From: Liolophura sinensis
Lineage: Eukaryota > Mollusca > Polyplacophora > Chitonida > Chitonidae
NCBI RefSeq assembly: GCF_032854445.1
Contig: NC_088307.1
Span: 8,570,017-8,634,016 of the forward strand
Length of the DNA stretch: 64,000 nucleotides
Direction: 5' to 3'
Shown: positions 45,783 through 57,002 of the stretch, piece by piece
Position numbering within the stretch: position 1 is the first letter of the stretch
Layout: each line of letters begins with the position of its first letter
Translations under genes and position numbers: made by a program
The notes under the pieces: model-generated
Databases searched by the model: none
The model's input: the letters and a program-made list of their open reading frames with translations, nothing else
Told to the model about the DNA's origin: nothing

Positions 45783-45882
45783 CCACGTTTCTTCGAACCC
45801 ACCATATCGTTTCTTCGAACCCACCATATCGTTTCTTCGAACCCACCATATCGTTTCTTCGAACCCACCATATCTTTTCTTA
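45783..45882. repeat. Minisatellite, 22-bp unit, about 4.5 copies
   Basis: Unit TTTCTTCGAACCCACCATAT plus CG; copies are essentially identical. Confidence 0.96.
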
Positions 45883-46080
45883 ATTTCCTCTGGTACTTTG
45901 TCAGTGTATTTTTTTTGTCTAACCTTTGTATATATCCACATTTTCTTTTTCTCCCTCTTCACCTTTGTTTGTTACCGAAAAGTGTTGCAGAAATTCATGT
46001 AAATAATTTACATATAGGCTTGGCTGAAATTTTGACAATGTTGAAAGGAGAATTGGTACGTGTGTTAAAGGCTCAAGGAT

Positions 46081-46217
46081 TTATTTATTTTTTTTGATTG
46101 GAGTTTTACGCCGTACTCAAGAATATTTCATTTATACAACGATAGCCAGCAGTATGGTGGGAGCTTGGAGGAAACCCACAACCATCATCAGGCTGCTGGC
46201 AGACCTTCTCACGTACA
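46081..46217 (-). mobile_element. SINE family A, 5'-truncated
   Basis: GATTGGAGTTTTACGCCGTA, CTCAAGAATATTTCATTTAT, CAGGCTGCTGGCAGACCTTC; a GC-rich part of the body is shortened. Confidence 0.9.
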
Positions 46218-47320
46218 TGTATGAACGGAGATCAAGGATTGTACATGCACTCGAGTGTCTAATATAAGCAGGCAATAATGTACATGTATATTTGCCCAAA
46301 GTAAACAAAGCTAATGCCTGCTTTGTATTGATTGCTCATCTCCTACATCAAATAGTTTCAGCGGGGTTTCCTAACATAGCCGTTGCAATTTCCCTCTAAC
46401 CATATGCATTGAAGTAGTACATGTGAAGCTTCCCTCTGTGTCTGTATCATCCTTTAGAATTCTTTGAGAAAAAATTCTGAAAACTTAGCTGACATTTTCT
46501 TTTTGGTGTGCAAGCATCAAATATGAACTCGTGCTGGCTTGACGGTTTCAAGCCGTGATGTGAATTAATCTGCAAAAAAAAAGAAGCGTAGAAAAAAGCA
46601 ACCAAATTACGTCAAAAAATGTTACATGAAATATTGGCCAATCTTGACGCAGTGTTGCCATGGAAACAGCATGTAGTATACCTCACTATATCTGGAAATG
46701 AGCAACGACATGTCTTCTCAAATATCATTTTTGCTGTTTGAGTTATGAGGTTCAGGCTTGGATTAATATGTCCAAGACAAACATTCTTTTTTTCCTTTCA
46801 TGAACTGAATGTGGGCCAACTTAGGTTAACAAGGAAGTCCATGGTCCATGTTGTTTTTTATGTATATAGGGTTCTGCTTTGTCATTTGCTGGCATTTTTG
46901 AAGTGACTTCCTGGTTCATTGTATATCACTTTGTGATGTTGAAAGGATGTTGCTAGTTTATTGAAATGAATCTATTGAGGTGAAATGAAGGGGATTTTTT
47001 TTTAAGATCAACATGATGCAACATGAAATACATCTAGCATCAAGTTGATTGCATTTCACTGTAAAGTGAAAAAAACACCAGTTGCTAATGACATTAGATT
47101 TTTTTTTAGGAAAACAAGAAACAAAAATAAGCATGGAGCAATTAGTCTGTATTATGTTAGTTATACTTTTGGAAATTACAATGTTGTGTTAAACTGTAAA
47201 TTTTTAATCAGTTCACTCATTTTTAAATCAGTTGCTGATAACATTAGATATGGGTTGGGAAACAACAGGAAAAATTAATCTGTATCAAGTTACAGTCATA
47301 TTTCATTTCAAAATTACAAT
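46218..47320 (+). other. EVI5 intron 2, no feature seen
   Basis: AT-rich; small words such as GTTGCTGATAACATTAGAT recur at about 47083 and 47230, a weak local duplication. Confidence 0.45.
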
Positions 47321-47420
47321 GTGGTGGTGTTTCTGTTCACCATAATGCTGGATGCCAGCGTATAAATGAAATAGTCTTGTATCATGTATATATATAACAC
47401 TAATCGAGTAAATAAATAGA
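47321..47420 (+). mobile_element. SINE family A, diverged tail
   Basis: GTTCACCATAATGCTGGATG, then TATAAATGAAATAGTCTTG, then a worn tail with AAATAAATAGA. Confidence 0.75.
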
Positions 47421-47449
47421 CACTGTGGTGTTTAACACTAACCATTCAT

Positions 47450-47872
47450 TTAGCCACTTTGGTCTCATCACAACCTACATGTATAGCCACTGTGGTCCCA
47501 TCTCAACCCTTAGCCACTTTGGTCCCATCTCAACCCTTAGCCACTTTGGTCCCATCTCAACCCTTAGCCACTTTGGTCTCATCACAACCTAAAGCCACTT
47601 TGGTCCCATCTCAACCCTTAGCCACTTTGGTCCCATCTCAACCCTTAGCCACTTTGGTTCCATCACAACCTAAAGCCACTTCGGTCCCATTTCAACCCGT
47701 AGCCACTTCGGGCCCATCACAATCCGTAGCCACTTCGGTCACAACACAACCCTTAGCCACTTCGGGCCCATCACAGCCCGTAGCCACTTCGGTCACAACA
47801 CAATCCTTAGCCACTTTGGTTCCATCACAATCCTTAGCCACTCCAGTTACATTACACCCTGAGCCACTTTTG
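47450..47872. repeat. Minisatellite, 27-bp unit, about 15 copies
   Basis: Unit TTAGCCACTTTGGTCCCATC plus TCAACCC. Multiples of three keep a frame open (SQPLATLVP nonapeptides), but that frame starts at TTG inside intron 2 and is not a gene. Confidence 0.97.
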
Positions 47873-48057
47873 TGCTGAACTCTGAGTGGTGACATTCGTA
47901 CAGTACAACAAAAAATGACCACCATACCACACGCATTACTACTGCAGTTGGAATGCATTCCACATGAGTATCACACGCATATAAATGTCGTTATAAAAAG
48001 AAAACTTTTTAGAAAAACAGGCAATAATTCAGTGTATTTCACCACTCAGAGTTCATC

Positions 48058-48411
48058 ATATCTTTGTCCCAGGCTAAGATTTGAATCCACACCTTGATGG
48101 TTAAGACTCAGCCCTCTGGCCAACACATTTTAGTAAATTGAGATTGACTATATATAGGGTATAATTATTCTGAGGAAGAAAAATAAAACAGTGCTCAATA
48201 CAATGAAAAATTAAATACATGTACCACACTCATACGACACGCGTGTTCATAGTGGTCACTTTTTTGTTGTATCGTACATGTATTTAATTTTTCATTGTAT
48301 TGAGCACTGTTTTATTTCTCTTCGTCGGAATTATTATACAACTGTGTTGGCCAGTGGGCTGAGTCTTAACCATCATGGTGTGGATTCAGATCTTAGCCTG
48401 GGACAAAGATA
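48058..48411. repeat. Long inverted repeat (arms about 140-165 bp, loop about 50 bp)
   Basis: The left arm (48058-48223) has TTTGTCCCAGGCTAAGATTT, CACACCTTGATGGTTAAGAC and ACAGTGCTCAATACAATGAA. The right arm (48274-48411) is the reverse complement, with a shorter central part. A related segment (GTACAACAAAAAATGACCAC) lies at about 47899-47930 and pairs with part of the loop. It lies within EVI5 intron 2, ending 237 bp before exon 3. A foldback or MITE-like element is the likely origin. Confidence 0.85.
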
Positions 48412-48648
48412 TGGATTCTGTCTCTGTATCAACTAATCATGGGCCTTAGTGGAGTTAAAAGGGCAATAGTGGTCTTCCTGTTAGGTCTTGCACAGATTTG
48501 GGGACTTGCCAAAGGTCATGATATATGCTATGCACTCAGGTTTCATCCACTGGCCGTGATGATAAGATTCTTGATATCAGAAGATATAATTAATTAAAAA
48601 TATATCGTAGTTTATTTCAGAATATTGCTGTTTTCATGCTTTCTACAG

Positions 48649-48734
48649 CTCAGCTGACAGAGTCGTTATGGGAGACATGGGGCAGAGTTGTTAACGAATG
48701 GGACACTGTCAAGAAAAAAACAGGATATGTCAGG
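48649..48734 (+). CDS. EVI5: EVI5-family RabGAP, coding exon 3 (residues 88-116)
   Basis: Acceptor TTTCTACAG ends at 48648; the exon ends AGG before the donor GTAAGT (48735) in phase 0. It encodes ESLWETWGRVVNEWDTVKKK, equivalent to the tryptophan-rich stretch just before the TBC domain in EVI5 (LWGRIANEWEEWRRRK). The family continues with a segment that opens the TBC domain, which I searched for by eye up to 64000 and did not find. Intron 3 is therefore more than 15 kb and the gene leaves the window. Confidence 0.88.
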
Positions 48735-48829
48735 GTAAGTTATTGCTTTGTTGAATGGTGATCAGACATTGTTAGCTCTTCCAAATGTTGTACTGTCTTT
48801 TGTCACCTTGTCTCATACATGTACATGTG

Positions 48830-48885
48830 CCTAAATAAAGACCTTGCAAACATGTGAATAGGTTGAAAAAATGCAGTAACAGAAA
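48830..48885 (+). mobile_element. MITE family C, right-end fragment
   Basis: CTAAATAAAGACCTTGCAAA and CATGTGAATAGGTTGAAAAA match the right terminus only. Confidence 0.6.
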
Positions 48886-49329
48886 ACGGCAACATACACG
48901 AGATCAGTGATCTCTGAAATGTTCGTGTTACCCCATATATTTGAAAAAGCTCATGTACGGAATGCAATAAACCAATCCGAATTCACACACATCATTCATT
49001 TGAATAACGAAGTATTGGTATGAATTTCAAACTTTATAATGGTTCTCCGACTAAACTGTCATCTGGATGTGCGTATTGCATGTGCATGTGCATAATGCAA
49101 GACAGGCAAGGTTCTGTGAAACTGTTTGAAAATGGGTTCTTTTGCCAGCAAAAGGATTGCATGGAGAGTTTTGTAATATCAGCCATGCAGGCTGTTAGTA
49201 TGTTCTCGTTGCCAAACTGCCAGCTCACTTTTAGCCTACTTGTAGCTTGCTTCTACCATACCAATACCACCACCCCACTCCAACAATTCGTGTGTGGGAC
49301 AGGTTTTATGTGGCCTACATGTATACTCT

Positions 49330-49535
49330 AAGTTTTCAACCATTTCTAAGACTAAAACACTTTTTTCAGTGGATTTTTTGCATACGTGTATTATGAAAAT
49401 GACGCCAGAAATGATTTGTTTATGTCACTAAAGATGCAAGCTCCATAAAATTGCTCAGATTATTTCTCTACGCTCCATAGTTCTCTCAGATTGTTTCAAA
49501 ATAATTCGATGCAGAGGTGGCTGAAGAATTAGTGT
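49330..49535 (+). mobile_element. MITE family D
   Basis: AATGACGCCAGAAATGATTT, ATTATTTCTCTACGCTCCAT and GGTGGCTGAAGAATTAG align with the 36-kb copy; the left end is worn (TTTTCAACCATTTCTAAG). Confidence 0.75.
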
Positions 49536-50483
49536 ATTTGAGAAATCTTGTGTTTTGATGGACAGCAGCTCATGAATATCGAAGGTACTTCATGTGTCCT
49601 TGTCTGTGGTGTGTTTATGTAGCCTGTTCAGGATATAGCACACCATCCTGTGTCGGTGATGTTCTTTTCATATTTCTGGCTACTTGGAGGCAGGGGAGTC
49701 GAGGTTCAAATGGTACCTGTTGGAAGAAGGAATCTGGAGACAAGGGCAGATTCACAATAGCTGGACATCTGCACAAATGTCATCATGTTGTACCCAGTCT
49801 CTTGTTAAGTGAATAGGCCGTGTTAAAAGTTATAGGATATCAAATCTGACTAACAAAACGACTGATAGACAGAGCTACTTATAAATCGGTTTGCTGCAAC
49901 TAAAGATTTTAGCTTGTGAGCTGTACTCCTAAAGCATTCAACAGATTTTCTGGGATCTTTACAGGTTTCAAATATATGTGCTTCTTATATGCGTTCAGCA
50001 GTGACTGAATTGCTTTCCAAAATTATTCACTTCTTAAAGATGGAATCTAGACTTCACAAAAATGAGAACTTGTCATCATATATACATGTATGTATGGGTT
50101 TCCAAAAAACTGTATTAAAGTGCTAGGGTGACCAACGCAATGTATACATGTCCTTTTTGGGTTCATGCGGGGATTTTAAAATGTTACATCTCTGGGTGAG
50201 TGTAACGCATGATAAAGTATCATCATTTGATAACCTGCCTGTTGTTTTTGTCAAAGCAGTATTTTTGGTCAACATTTAATTAGAAACTAATTTTGGAATT
50301 GAATTTAAATATTGTAACAATAATTAACATACAATGGTCACAATAACATGAACAATTGGCATTATTAAGAATGGCATCATCAATTGTGGTAGAAAAAATG
50401 TTCTCTATTGTATTTGCTGAATGTCATGTTGATGTAACAAATGTAACTGATATTTAATAGTATGAAGTTATTTGCTATGGTTA
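49536..50483 (+). other. EVI5 intron 3, no feature seen
   Basis: AT-rich; no exon with convincing splice sites found. Confidence 0.45.
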
Positions 50484-51735
50484 CGTGTGAAGTTGAGCCG
50501 AGACAGCTGTGTATGACACAGGATAAACGTGTGAAGTTGAGCCGAGACAGCTGTGTATGACCCAGGATAAACGTGTGAAGTTGAGCTGAGACAGCTGTGT
50601 ATGACCCAGGTTAAACGTGTAAAGTTGAGCTGAGACAGCTGTGTATGACCCAGGATAAACGTGTGAAGTTGCGCTGAGACAGCTGTGTATGACCCAGAAT
50701 AAACATGTGAAGTTGTGTATGACCCAGGATAAACGTGTGAAGTTGAGCTGAGACAGCTGTATGACCCAGGATAAACGTGTGATGTTGAGCTGAGACAGCT
50801 GTGTATGACCCAGAATAAACGTGAAGTTGTGTATGACCCAGAATAAACTTGTGAAGTTGTGTATGACCCAGAATAAATGTGTGAAGTTGTGTATGACCCA
50901 GGATAAACATTTGAAGTTGAGCTGGGACAGCTGTGTATGACCCAGGCTAAACGTGTGAAGTTGAGCTGAGACAGCTGTGTATGACCCAGGATAAACATGT
51001 GAAGTTGAGCTGAGACAGCTGCGTATGACCCAGGATAAACGTGTGAAGTTAAGCTGAGACAGCTGTGTATGACCCAGGAAAAACGTTTGAAGTTGAGCTG
51101 AGACAGCTGTGTATGACCCAGAATAAACTTGTGAAGTTGTGTATGACCCAGGATAAACGTGTAAAGTTGAGCTGAGACAGCTGTGTATGACCCAGGATAA
51201 ACGTGTGAAGTTGAGCTGAGACAGCTGTGTATGACCCAGAATAAATGTGTGAAGTTGTGTATGACCCAGGATAAACGTGTAAAGTTGAGCTGAGACAGCT
51301 GTGTATGACCCAGGATAATCGTGTGAAGTTGAGCTGAGACAGCTGTGTATGACCCAGAATAATCGTGTGAAGTTGAGCTGAGACAGCTGTGTATGACCCA
51401 GGATAAACGTGTGAAGTTGAGCTGAGACAGCTGTGTATGACCCAGAATAAACGTGTGAAGTTGTGTATGACTCAGAATAAACGTGTGAAGTTGTGTATGA
51501 CCCAGGATAAACGTGTAAAGTTGAGCTGAGACAGCTGTGTATGAGCCAGGATAATCATGTGAAGTTGAGCTGAGACAGCTGTGTATGACCCAGGATAAGC
51601 ATGTGAAGTTGAGCTGAGACAGCTGTGTATGACCCAGGTAAAACATTTGAAGTTGAGCTGAGACAGCTGTGTATGACCCAGAATAAACATGTGAAGTTGA
51701 GCTGAGACAGCTGTGTATGACCCAGAATAAACATG
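50484..51735. repeat. Minisatellite, 44-bp unit with 30-bp deletion variants
   Basis: Full unit: CGTGTGAAGTTGAGCTGAGA, CAGCTGTGTATGACCCAGGA, TAAA. Many units lack the 14 bases AGCTGAGACAGCTG, leaving GAAGTTGTGTATGACCC. Short units fall singly or in runs of two to three. A minus-strand 427-codon frame results from the repeat. Confidence 0.97.
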
Positions 51736-52149
51736 CAGGGGAATCCCACAAATATCCCAGTTACAATTAATTTTTTTCTTTTTCTTTTTCCTTTACTCCA
51801 GGCAAGTTGTATTCTAGGTCTATTCTTTATGCAACATAATAGCAGTATTTGTGGGAAGATTTCTTCTCAAATTTACAGAAATGAGTACATAATCTCTGAA
51901 GGGTGCGGTTTTGAGGTTCCTGATATCCGGGCATTGATTGTTTGTATTATTTCTATGGCTTATGAACGTCCTGCGGTGCATCAGATGAGTAAGTCTTCCC
52001 AAACAACACAGTCTTGATGTCATCTTCTTTCTGAATGAAAGTGACGCAGGTGATGATATTTTAAGTAGATTTGATCAGGTCTTCATATTTGCAGTTTGGG
52101 TGAATTTTTGCCTGTCAATGTGGTGTACGTTTTGTGCTCCTTTTGTCAA

Positions 52150-52290
52150 TATTTATTTTATTTATTTGATTGGTGTTTTTATGGCATACACAAGAATACT
52201 TATGCAATGGCAGTCAGCATTATGGTTGGGAGGAAACCGGGCAGAACCTGGGGGAAACCCATGACCATCTGCAGGTTGCTGACAGACCCC
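52150..52290 (-). mobile_element. SINE family A, 5'-truncated
   Basis: TTTATTTGATTGGTGTTTTT, GTCAGCATTATGGTTGGGAG, CATCTGCAGGTTGCTGACAG. It stops within 10 bp of the first unit of the 66-bp minisatellite. Confidence 0.9.
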
Positions 52291-52299
52291 TTTTGCCAA

Positions 52300-54128
52300 T
52301 AAAAAGTTTGTGCATCATTTCTGATTCATCAGTTACAGTGCCTGCCGGTGGTTTAATTGGTGTGGCGAATAGTTTGTGCATCATTTCTGATTCATCAGTT
52401 ACAGTGAGTGCCAGTGGTTTAATTGGTGTGGCGAAAAGTTTGTGCATCATGTCTGATTCATAAGTTACAGTGAGTGCCAGAGGTTTAATTGGTGTGGCGA
52501 AAAGTTTGTGCATCATTTCTGATTTATCAGTTACAGTGAGTGCCAGTGGTTTAATTGGTGTGGCAAAAAGTTTGTGCATCATTTCTGATTCATCAGTTAC
52601 AGTGAGTGCCAGTGGTTTAATTGGTGTGGCTAAAAGTTTGTGCTTCATTTCTGATTCATCAGTTACAGTGAGTGCCAGAGGTTTAATTGGTGTGGCGAAA
52701 AGTTTGTGCATCATTTCTGATTCATCAGTTACAGTGAGTGCCGGTGGTTTAATTGGTGTGCCGAAAAGTTTGTGCATCATGTCTGATTTATCAGTTACAG
52801 TGAGTGCCAGTGGTTTAATTGGTGTGGCTAAAAGTTTGTGCATCATTTCTGATTCATCAGTTACAGTGAGTGCCAGTGGTTTAATTGGTGTGGCTAAAAG
52901 TTTGTGCATCATTTCTGATTCATCAGTTACAGTGCCTGCCGGTGGTTTAATTGGTGTGGTGAAAAGTTTGTGCATCATGTCTGATTCATCAGTTACAGTG
53001 CCTGCCGGTGGTTTAATTGGTGTGGTGAAAAGTTTGTGCATCATGTCTGATTCATCAGTTACAGTGAGTGCCAGAGGTTTAATTGGTGTGGCGAAAAGTT
53101 TGTGCATCATTTCTGATTCATCAGTTACAGTGAGTGCCGGTGGTTTAATTGGTGTGCCTAAAAGTTTGTGCATCATGTCTGATTTATCAGTTACAGTGAG
53201 TGCCAGAGGTTTAATTGGTCTGGCTAAAAGTTTGTGCATCATTTCTGATTCATCAGTTACAGTGAGTGCCAGTGGTTTAATTGGTGTGGCTAAAAGTTTG
53301 TGCGTCATTTCTGATTCATCAGTTACAGTGCCTGCCGGTGGTTTAATTGGTGTGGTGAAAAGTTTGTGCATCATTTCTGATTCATCAGTTACAGTGAGTG
53401 CCAGAGGTTTAATTGGTGTGGCGAAAAGTTTGTGCATCATTTCTGATTCATCAGTTACAGTGAGTGCCGGTGGTTTAATTGGTGTGCCTAAAAGTTTGTG
53501 CATCATGTCTGATTTATCAGTTACAGTGAGTGCCAGAGGTTTAATTGGTCTGGCTAAAAGTTTGTGCATCATTTCTGATTCATCAGTTACAGTGAGTGCC
53601 AGTGGTTTAATTGGTGTGGCTAAAAGTTTGTGCGTCATTTCTGATTCATCAGTTACAGTGCCTGCCGGTGGTTTAATTGGTGTGGTGAAAAGTTTGTGCA
53701 TCATTTCTGATTCATCAGTTACAGTGAGTGCCAGAGGTTTAATTGGTGTGGCGAAAAGTTTGTGCATCATTTCTGATTCATCAGTTACAGTGAGTGCCGG
53801 TGGTTTAATTGGTGTGCCGAAAAGTTTGTGCATCATGTCTGATTTATCAGTTACAGTGAGTGCCAGTGGTTTAATTGGTGTGGCTAAAAGTTTGTGCATC
53901 ATTTCTGATTCATCAGTTACAGTGAGTGCCAGTGGTTTAATTGGTGTGGCTAAAAGTTTGTGCATCATTTCTGATTCATCAGTTACAGTGCCTGCCGGTG
54001 GTTTAATTGGTGTGGTGAAAAGTTTGTGCATCATTTCTGATTCATCAGTTACAGTGAGTGCTTATGGTTTAATTGGTGTGGTGAAAAGTTTGTGCATCAT
54101 GTCTGATTCATCAGTTACAGTGCATGCT
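52300..54128. repeat. Minisatellite, 66-bp unit, about 27-28 copies, with 330-bp higher-order blocks
   Basis: Unit: AAAAGTTTGTGCATCATTTC, TGATTCATCAGTTACAGTGA, GTGCCAGTGGTTTAATTGGT, GTGGCG. Variant units recur in fixed order in blocks of five: the CCAGAGG unit preceding GTGTGGCG is found at 53071, 53401 and 53731, exactly 330 bp apart. 66 is divisible by three, so both strands stay open for more than 550 codons (plus strand GLIGVAKSLCIISDSSVTV; minus strand HKLFATPIKPLALTVTDES). Confidence 0.98.
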
Positions 54129-54130
54129 AG

Positions 54131-54176
54131 TTCCATGTGGGAGGAAAGCAGTGACCATCCTTAGGCTGCTGACAGG
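54131..54176 (-). mobile_element. SINE family A, body fragment
   Basis: CCATGTGGGAGGAAAGCAGT and CATCCTTAGGCTGCTGACAG. Same orientation as the fragment at 52150-52290, on the other side of the 66-bp array. Confidence 0.65.
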
Positions 54177-55113
54177 TATAAGTCCAAAGGTTTTTCAGGT
54201 ATAAATGTTAGACATAGTGTTCAAGTTCTACTGACGCTGGAAATCTTCAAGCTTTTTTTTTTTTCATGAAAAGAAATAAAACGAAGGCAGATGGCACAGA
54301 CCTGAGCGCAAACGAAAGAATTCTTACTGTCAAAAATTAAAATATTCTCTGAAAACCCTCAACTCTATACAACCACCGTACATAAAAAATGCGCCGGGTT
54401 GGGTCAGTGTCGTCAGACATTGCTCATGTGATTACAACACCTGTGTACACAGAAGTATTTGTGCATTAACCAGTACAGTGAGGGTTTTCTGGGAAAGAGC
54501 TGTCTGGTACACATACACTTTAATAAAATGGGCAAGTGTGACCTATTTTATTATTTTTTTGAAAATTCCCCTCCCCCCCCCCCCCCCCCCCCCAAAAAAA
54601 AGGGATTTAAAGGGAAAAAACTATTCAGTAAACAGGAGCAAAGAATAGGGGGTGAAAAGTCAAATGCTGTGTGTCACATGTAGTGTGGGATGGGCTTTAT
54701 CCCCACGTTTGTTAATGAAGGATTTATTTACGCCTATGTGAGCTCTGCACCCACCATTATACTACTGAAAGCTGATGAATCAGAGCCTTGTTGTGGGTTA
54801 CCCCTGTAGTGCAAGATAGTGTCAGTAGAAATGCAGTCGTTAACTGCATGACGCATACTGTATGAACAGTTTTACTCGCCCAACCTCTAGCTTTGTGAAC
54901 AGTGTCTCTGGCAGGTACATGTGCACGTATATGCTTACACTCTGTAGTTTTCCGCCCAGATCGAGACGTCAAACTCTAGACAGTTCAGGGTGTTAACAAG
55001 TGTGGGGTGACTTGGGCGTTGGCATGTGTCACAGAAAAGTGTGTTACCCCAGATACTCCTTGTTATCTCTATCCATAAAGTGACTGCTATTAAGTATACG
55101 AAGTGCATACTGT
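54177..55113 (+). other. EVI5 intron 3, homopolymer run
   Basis: A C run at about 54572-54593 followed by A. Otherwise nothing recognised. Confidence 0.5.
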
Positions 55114-55307
55114 AATTCTTCAACCTTTTCACATGTTTGCAAGGTGTTTATTCAGGCCTGTTCTAAGGCATTATTCTATGTTAACTGATAAAATTATACT
55201 TTTATGAAAAGCCCGAGCACTGGCCAACCCAACCAAAGTAGCTTTGCGTCTAAAATCCAATTAAAAATGTGCATAAATTTTGACTTTAAGTCGTTATTTC
55301 ATATAGG
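55114..55307 (-). mobile_element. MITE family C
   Basis: GTAATTCTTCAACCTTTTCA and CATGTTTGCAAGGTGTTTAT at the left; the right end is worn (TTATTTCATATAGGAAT). A faint SINE tail scrap follows at about 55312-55350. Confidence 0.78.
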
Positions 55308-55350
55308 AATAATGGTAATTCTGGAGTACAGCACTAAACAACAATAATGA

Positions 55351-56269
55351 GAATTATTCTTCATTGTGGTAATAAAACACAAATCAAACCAGAAGTTGAT
55401 TAGTTCTTTTTAATAGTGATTGTTTGCATAAAACTGTTTTAGATTTGGGTCAAAAATTGTAAATTAAAATGTTGGGGTTGAAATGAGGAGACACTAATTT
55501 TCACACTGAAAAAAAAAGTAGAAAGGACCTGGTATGGTAAGACTGGGAATCAGCCCCAGAGCGAGAAATTGTGCACCTCAAGAAGCGAAACTGACTAAGT
55601 TGTGAGTGACACTCTGGTAGGTAAGGCCACTTCTTTCTTTGGCTGTGTTTTAATCTTCTTTTCCTGTTATATGACAGGCATGCGACTTATAAAGCTCCAG
55701 ACACTGAAGCGATGTTTTGGTCGAAAAATGGTATCCTACTCCAGGCACACAGAAATACAATTTTTTACATTAAACACTGCAGATCACTGCACCACGCTGG
55801 TAACTTTCTGAAAAATTCTTGAGCTATGCACCAGTCGATTAGAAAAATATATAAAAATGTAATTTTCAGCCTTATAGTTCCGCTGCGCATGTTAATATTA
55901 ATTATAGCTAGATGACCCCATGTGCTCTCCTCAAGGATTCATGTATGATTTTGCTGTTTGTTGCCACACATTATGTAATACCATACCTTATATCATGCCT
56001 TAAGAATTGTCCATTCTATTTCATGATAACACTTTTAATTTTTTTAAAATTGTTACAACTGATGTAAAAAAAAAACCCATAAAATATACATTGGCATTTG
56101 GTTAGAAAAGTACAGTGCTCCTGAATTCCATAGAGTTTTCGCATTGCCAAAGTGTTTTATAGTGTATCTACCCTGAAATTTGTCCCCAAAAAGCCAAACA
56201 AGGTCATGAAATGTTGGTACTGATCTTACATTTTGTCTGTATATCGTCCTATCCTCAAAATGACTTTTA
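55351..56269 (+). other. EVI5 intron 3, no feature seen
   Basis: AT-rich; frames under 95 codons. Confidence 0.45.
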
Positions 56270-56399
56270 AACCTGTGGGTGGTCATGGATTCCCCCCCGT
56301 GCTCTGCCCAGTTTCCTCCCACCATAATGCTGGCCGCCGTTGTATAAGTGAAATATTCTTGAGTATGGCATTAAACACCAATCAAATAAATAAATAAAA
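56270..56399 (+). mobile_element. SINE family A, 5'-truncated
   Basis: CTGTGGGTGGTCATGGATTC, CACCATAATGCTGGCCGCCG, ATTCTTGAGTATGGCATTAA and AAATAAATAAATAAAA. Confidence 0.92.
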
Positions 56400-57002
56400 A
56401 TGCCTTTTAGAACAGATATCAGATAGTGATGGGTGAACCAATATACTTGTATATCACAGACAATATTTTACATGTAAGTCAGTGTAAAAAAATGAGTTCA
56501 CCTATGGGCCCAATGGAAAGAAGGGGAATTCCCCATAAGATTTTCAGAAATGTGTCAAATCTGTCTGCTCTTGACGTGGTAGTCAACCAGGAAGTGACAA
56601 ATTATGACTCTCAGACAGCAACTATATATTATCCGTGTGATTTATTAACACCATGACCTTAATTGTTAAGGTTTTGACTTCCTGAATTTTGAAATTTTAA
56701 TTCTTTTAAGCTTTTTAGGTTACATGTACATTCATTGCAAGGCATTAGTTTGTTGTTGGGAGTTTTGTAAACACCCGGCAGTATCCTAAAACCTCCAAAA
56801 TTTACCAACCAGTCTCATTTTCTTTTTCTTTGTTTATACAACGCTCTTTTTGTATAAGGTCATGCACAAGATTATTCATACAGTTACTTAAATGCATCAG
56901 AGATCTGGAGAATATAGCCGTGCAGAATATGTTCAATGCTAGTGGGGTTGGGGTGTTAAAAATCTAAAAAAATTATAAAGATACTTGTCTTTCATTTCAT
57001 GG
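56400..57002 (+). other. EVI5 intron 3, no feature seen
   Basis: No exon or repeat supported; see the rejected RRGIPHKIFR match at about 56516. Confidence 0.45.

Noticed and set aside
47459-47878. Plus-strand 139-codon frame of SQPLATLVP repeats
   Set aside because: TTG start, intronic, and entirely within the 27-bp minisatellite.
50468-51751. Minus-strand 427-codon frame
   Set aside because: Lies wholly in the 44-bp minisatellite; the open frame follows from stop-free units and has no splice or domain support.
52220-54164. 604-codon minus and 564-codon plus frames
   Set aside because: Both are read from the same 66-bp minisatellite in an EVI5 intron; a unit divisible by three keeps both strands open.
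56516-56550. RRGIPHKIFR as the start of the EVI5 TBC domain
   Set aside because: Similar to the family's KGIPHHFR words, but no acceptor precedes it and the following residues do not continue as a TBC domain.
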